Positions 62,752 to 64,000 of a stretch of 64,000 bases of DNA are shown in pieces (within the stretch, counting starts at the first letter, position 1; each line of letters begins with the position of its first letter). The notes below the pieces were generated by a model that was not told the DNA's origin, searched no databases, and saw only the letters and a list, made by a program, of their open reading frames with translations. Where the stretch lies: NCBI GenBank assembly GCA_963665265.2, contig OY762224.2, forward strand, positions 2,976,001-3,040,000. Reading direction: 5' to 3'. The stretch comes from CAXXHQ01 sp963665265. GTDB taxonomy: Bacteria; Planctomycetota; Planctomycetia; Pirellulales; Thermoguttaceae. The position numbers and the translations under genes were made by a program.

Positions 62752-63022
62752 ATGCTCAAAGATATAAATAATTAGCGGCGCATTTACCCGACGTAAACGT
62801 CGGGCCTGTGACGGCCTAAAGGCCGAGGAAGGGACGTGAACGTCCCTCAAAATCAAACCTCGCCCCTATTTTCTACGCTTTTATTATGGACGTCGGGACC
62901 TGTTCTCCGTTTTCGTCCGTCGCGTAGCAATACGCTTCTTTCAGGTCGGCTTTGCCGCTATCGGTGTAAACGAGCAATCGTTTTCCGTCGGTTCGCGTTT
63001 TAACGATTCCGAACGCCGCTCG
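62747..63022. repeat. 276-bp direct repeat, copy B
   Basis: Partner of 61584-61859, ungapped. It contains the authentic 3' end of the MBL gene (62873-63022) and, at 62787-62847, three hairpins in a row: CCCGACGT/ACGTCGGG, GGCCT/AGGCC and AGGGACGT/ACGTCCCT, each with a 2-base loop. Confidence 0.95.
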
Positions 63023-64000
63023 ACTAAAGGCGAAAAATTCGCCTCGCTGTTTCGCCTTCTTCGGGTCCGACAATTTCGCCATTTTTTCCGCACGGAAAAA
63101 AGCGACGAGTTCGGTGACGAAGATTAACGATTCGTCCAAGCGGGAGCGTTTACCAAGGGCGCCGAGCAACGTTGCGCGTGGATGGACGTACTCTTTTCGC
63201 GATGATTCGTCACCGCAAGAAATCACGCTCACGATCGGCGAGACGCGATCGAGGAAGGCGCTCGAAAAATCGGCGGAACCATGATGCGGAACCTTAAGCA
63301 CTTCGGATCGCAGGTTAATTGCTTGAGACTCGCTCTTGCGGACCAGAGCGCGGCCTGCTTCGTCGTTCAAATCGCCGGTGAAAAGGTAGTTTATCCCCCC
63401 GTAGCTTAAGCGGAAGACGATCGAATGCCCGTTGATGGTATGCGAAACCGAAAGACTTTTAGATTCGGGTTCCGAGGTATTGAGCGAGTCGTGACCGAGG
63501 CGAGGCCCCGGAGGCGGTTCGTGCAAAAACGCTAGGCCGGTCGTTCCCCTTCGTTTCGCGAGGATCGGGCCCAAGACGGAGATTTCCAGCCCGCGTTTTT
63601 TATCGTTAAAAAATTTAAAGGCCTTATCGTCGCCGAACGAAAGGCGTCGAAATTCGATTTCGCCTCTTTTGTTCCAGGCGGCCAAGGCTTTTTTCCAGGC
63701 AAGGAAGTTTTTGTTCATCTCCTCGTCGGGGACGTCAAGCAAGTTTTCGACCAAGCCCGTGATGATCGTATCGCCGGCGACTTTTTGGACGGAGCCTAAT
63801 TGTTCTTCCGCCGACAGTTTTGTTCCGTTAACTTTTTCCGGTCGTTTGACGAGTCCGTTATGGAAAACTCGTTTGGGGGCGATGAAAAGTTTCTTCTTCG
63901 CTTCCTTGTTTCGTTCCGATTTCAAGATTTCAACAAGGCCCGTAAAATGATCGGCGTCGCCGTGCGTTACCAGCAGGCAATCGATCTCCTTCGGTTTTGC
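62873..64000 (-). CDS. ComEC/Rec2-like metallo-beta-lactamase-fold hydrolase (partial, 5' end outside window)
   Basis: The frame is open to the right edge, 375 codons seen. Just inside the edge is the zinc motif VTHGDADHFTGL (HxDADH), followed by a long insert and the distal ligands in NYLFTGDLNDEA (Asp) and VLKVPHHGSADFSSAFL (His). This PHHGS block marks the ComEC-type subgroup of MBL hydrolases, which here would be a soluble version without membrane helices in the seen part. Such proteins act on nucleic acids or phosphodiesters and are frequent next to defence or uptake loci. A truncated copy of its last 50 codons lies at 61710-61859. The true start is outside the window. Confidence 0.85.
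   Translation of the reverse strand, partial: AKPKEIDCLLVTHGDADHFTGLVEILKSERNKEAKKKLFIAPKRVFHNGLVKRPEKVNGTKLSAEEQLGSVQKVAGDTIITGLVENLLDVPDEEMNKNFLAWKKALAAWNKRGEIEFRRLSFGDDKAFKFFNDKKRGLEISVLGPILAKRRGTTGLAFLHEPPPGPRLGHDSLNTSEPESKSLSVSHTINGHSIVFRLSYGGINYLFTGDLNDEAGRALVRKSESQAINLRSEVLKVPHHGSADFSSAFLDRVSPIVSVISCGDESSRKEYVHPRATLLGALGKRSRLDESLIFVTELVAFFRAEKMAKLSDPKKAKQRGEFFAFSRAAFGIVKTRTDGKRLLVYTDSGKADLKEAYCYATDENGEQVPTSIIKA

Noticed and set aside
1..64000. Complete prophage or transposon with its own transposase/integrase
   Set aside because: No integrase, transposase or phage structural gene was seen; mobile signals are limited to palindromes and the 276-bp duplication.

Overview
The window looks like a chromosomal segment of a planctomycete (Planctomycetota, probably Pirellulales-like). 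The case rests on several things: a 1856-residue protein that begins with a LEPR-XLL-type segment and carries many autotransporter-associated beta-strand repeats; a 60-codon Lys/Arg-rich protein of the DUF6800 type; a secretin-N-domain protein with a Gly/Asn/Gln-rich tail; few clear Shine-Dalgarno sites; and gene ends littered with 7-bp tandem repeats and palindromes of kinds I associate with planctomycetes. The species cannot be named from this sequence.

Layout. 1-6750: a PfkB-type sugar kinase cut by the left edge, a HEAT mini-protein, an exported esterase, and a marR-macA-macB efflux operon with a candidate MarR operator. 7200-9790: homoserine dehydrogenase followed by an ApgM-like protein, probably the missing homoserine kinase. 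9840-16110: a membrane metallophosphoesterase, a catalytic/non-catalytic M16 peptidase pair and a B12-binding radical SAM protein. 16156-21828 (minus strand): a tightly coupled five-gene operon, the most interesting locus. It encodes a membrane-anchored zinc ribbon, a radical SAM/SPASM enzyme, a paralogue that has lost the radical SAM cysteines, a membrane protein ending in Gly8 plus six Cys-Ala pairs, and a SAM methyltransferase. It reads like a maturation system for the Cys-Ala tail. 22078-25206: galactokinase and two unknown membrane proteins. 25410-27160: a Y-family polymerase behind a near-perfect sigma-70 promoter holding a LexA-like box, apparently leaderless, followed by a small SRAP-like protein.

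27277-35964: the giant repeat protein with a calpain-like protease domain, a glycosyltransferase, tRNA-Ser(UGA), the DUF6800-like protein and an HD-domain protein. 36598-44567: a chemotaxis operon cheA(hybrid)-cheW-mcp-cheB-cheR. 44791-52961: aspartate kinase with duplicated ACT pairs, a bifunctional-nuclease-family protein, the secretin-like protein, an M50 membrane protease and a small metal-binding protein. 53645-61394: a type I restriction-modification operon (R-S-nuclease-M order) with an extra PD-(D/E)XK protein. 61395-64000: repeat-rich DNA with a 276-bp duplication of the end of a ComEC-like metallo-beta-lactamase gene that runs off the right edge.

The amino-acid genes (lysC, hom, putative homoserine kinase) supply the aspartate-to-threonine route. 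The chemotaxis genes form one complete pathway with the response regulator receiver fused to CheA. The polymerase/SRAP-like pair looks like a damage-inducible mutagenesis module. The restriction locus and its right flank have the look of an accessory region: lower GC in places, gene fragments and many palindromes.
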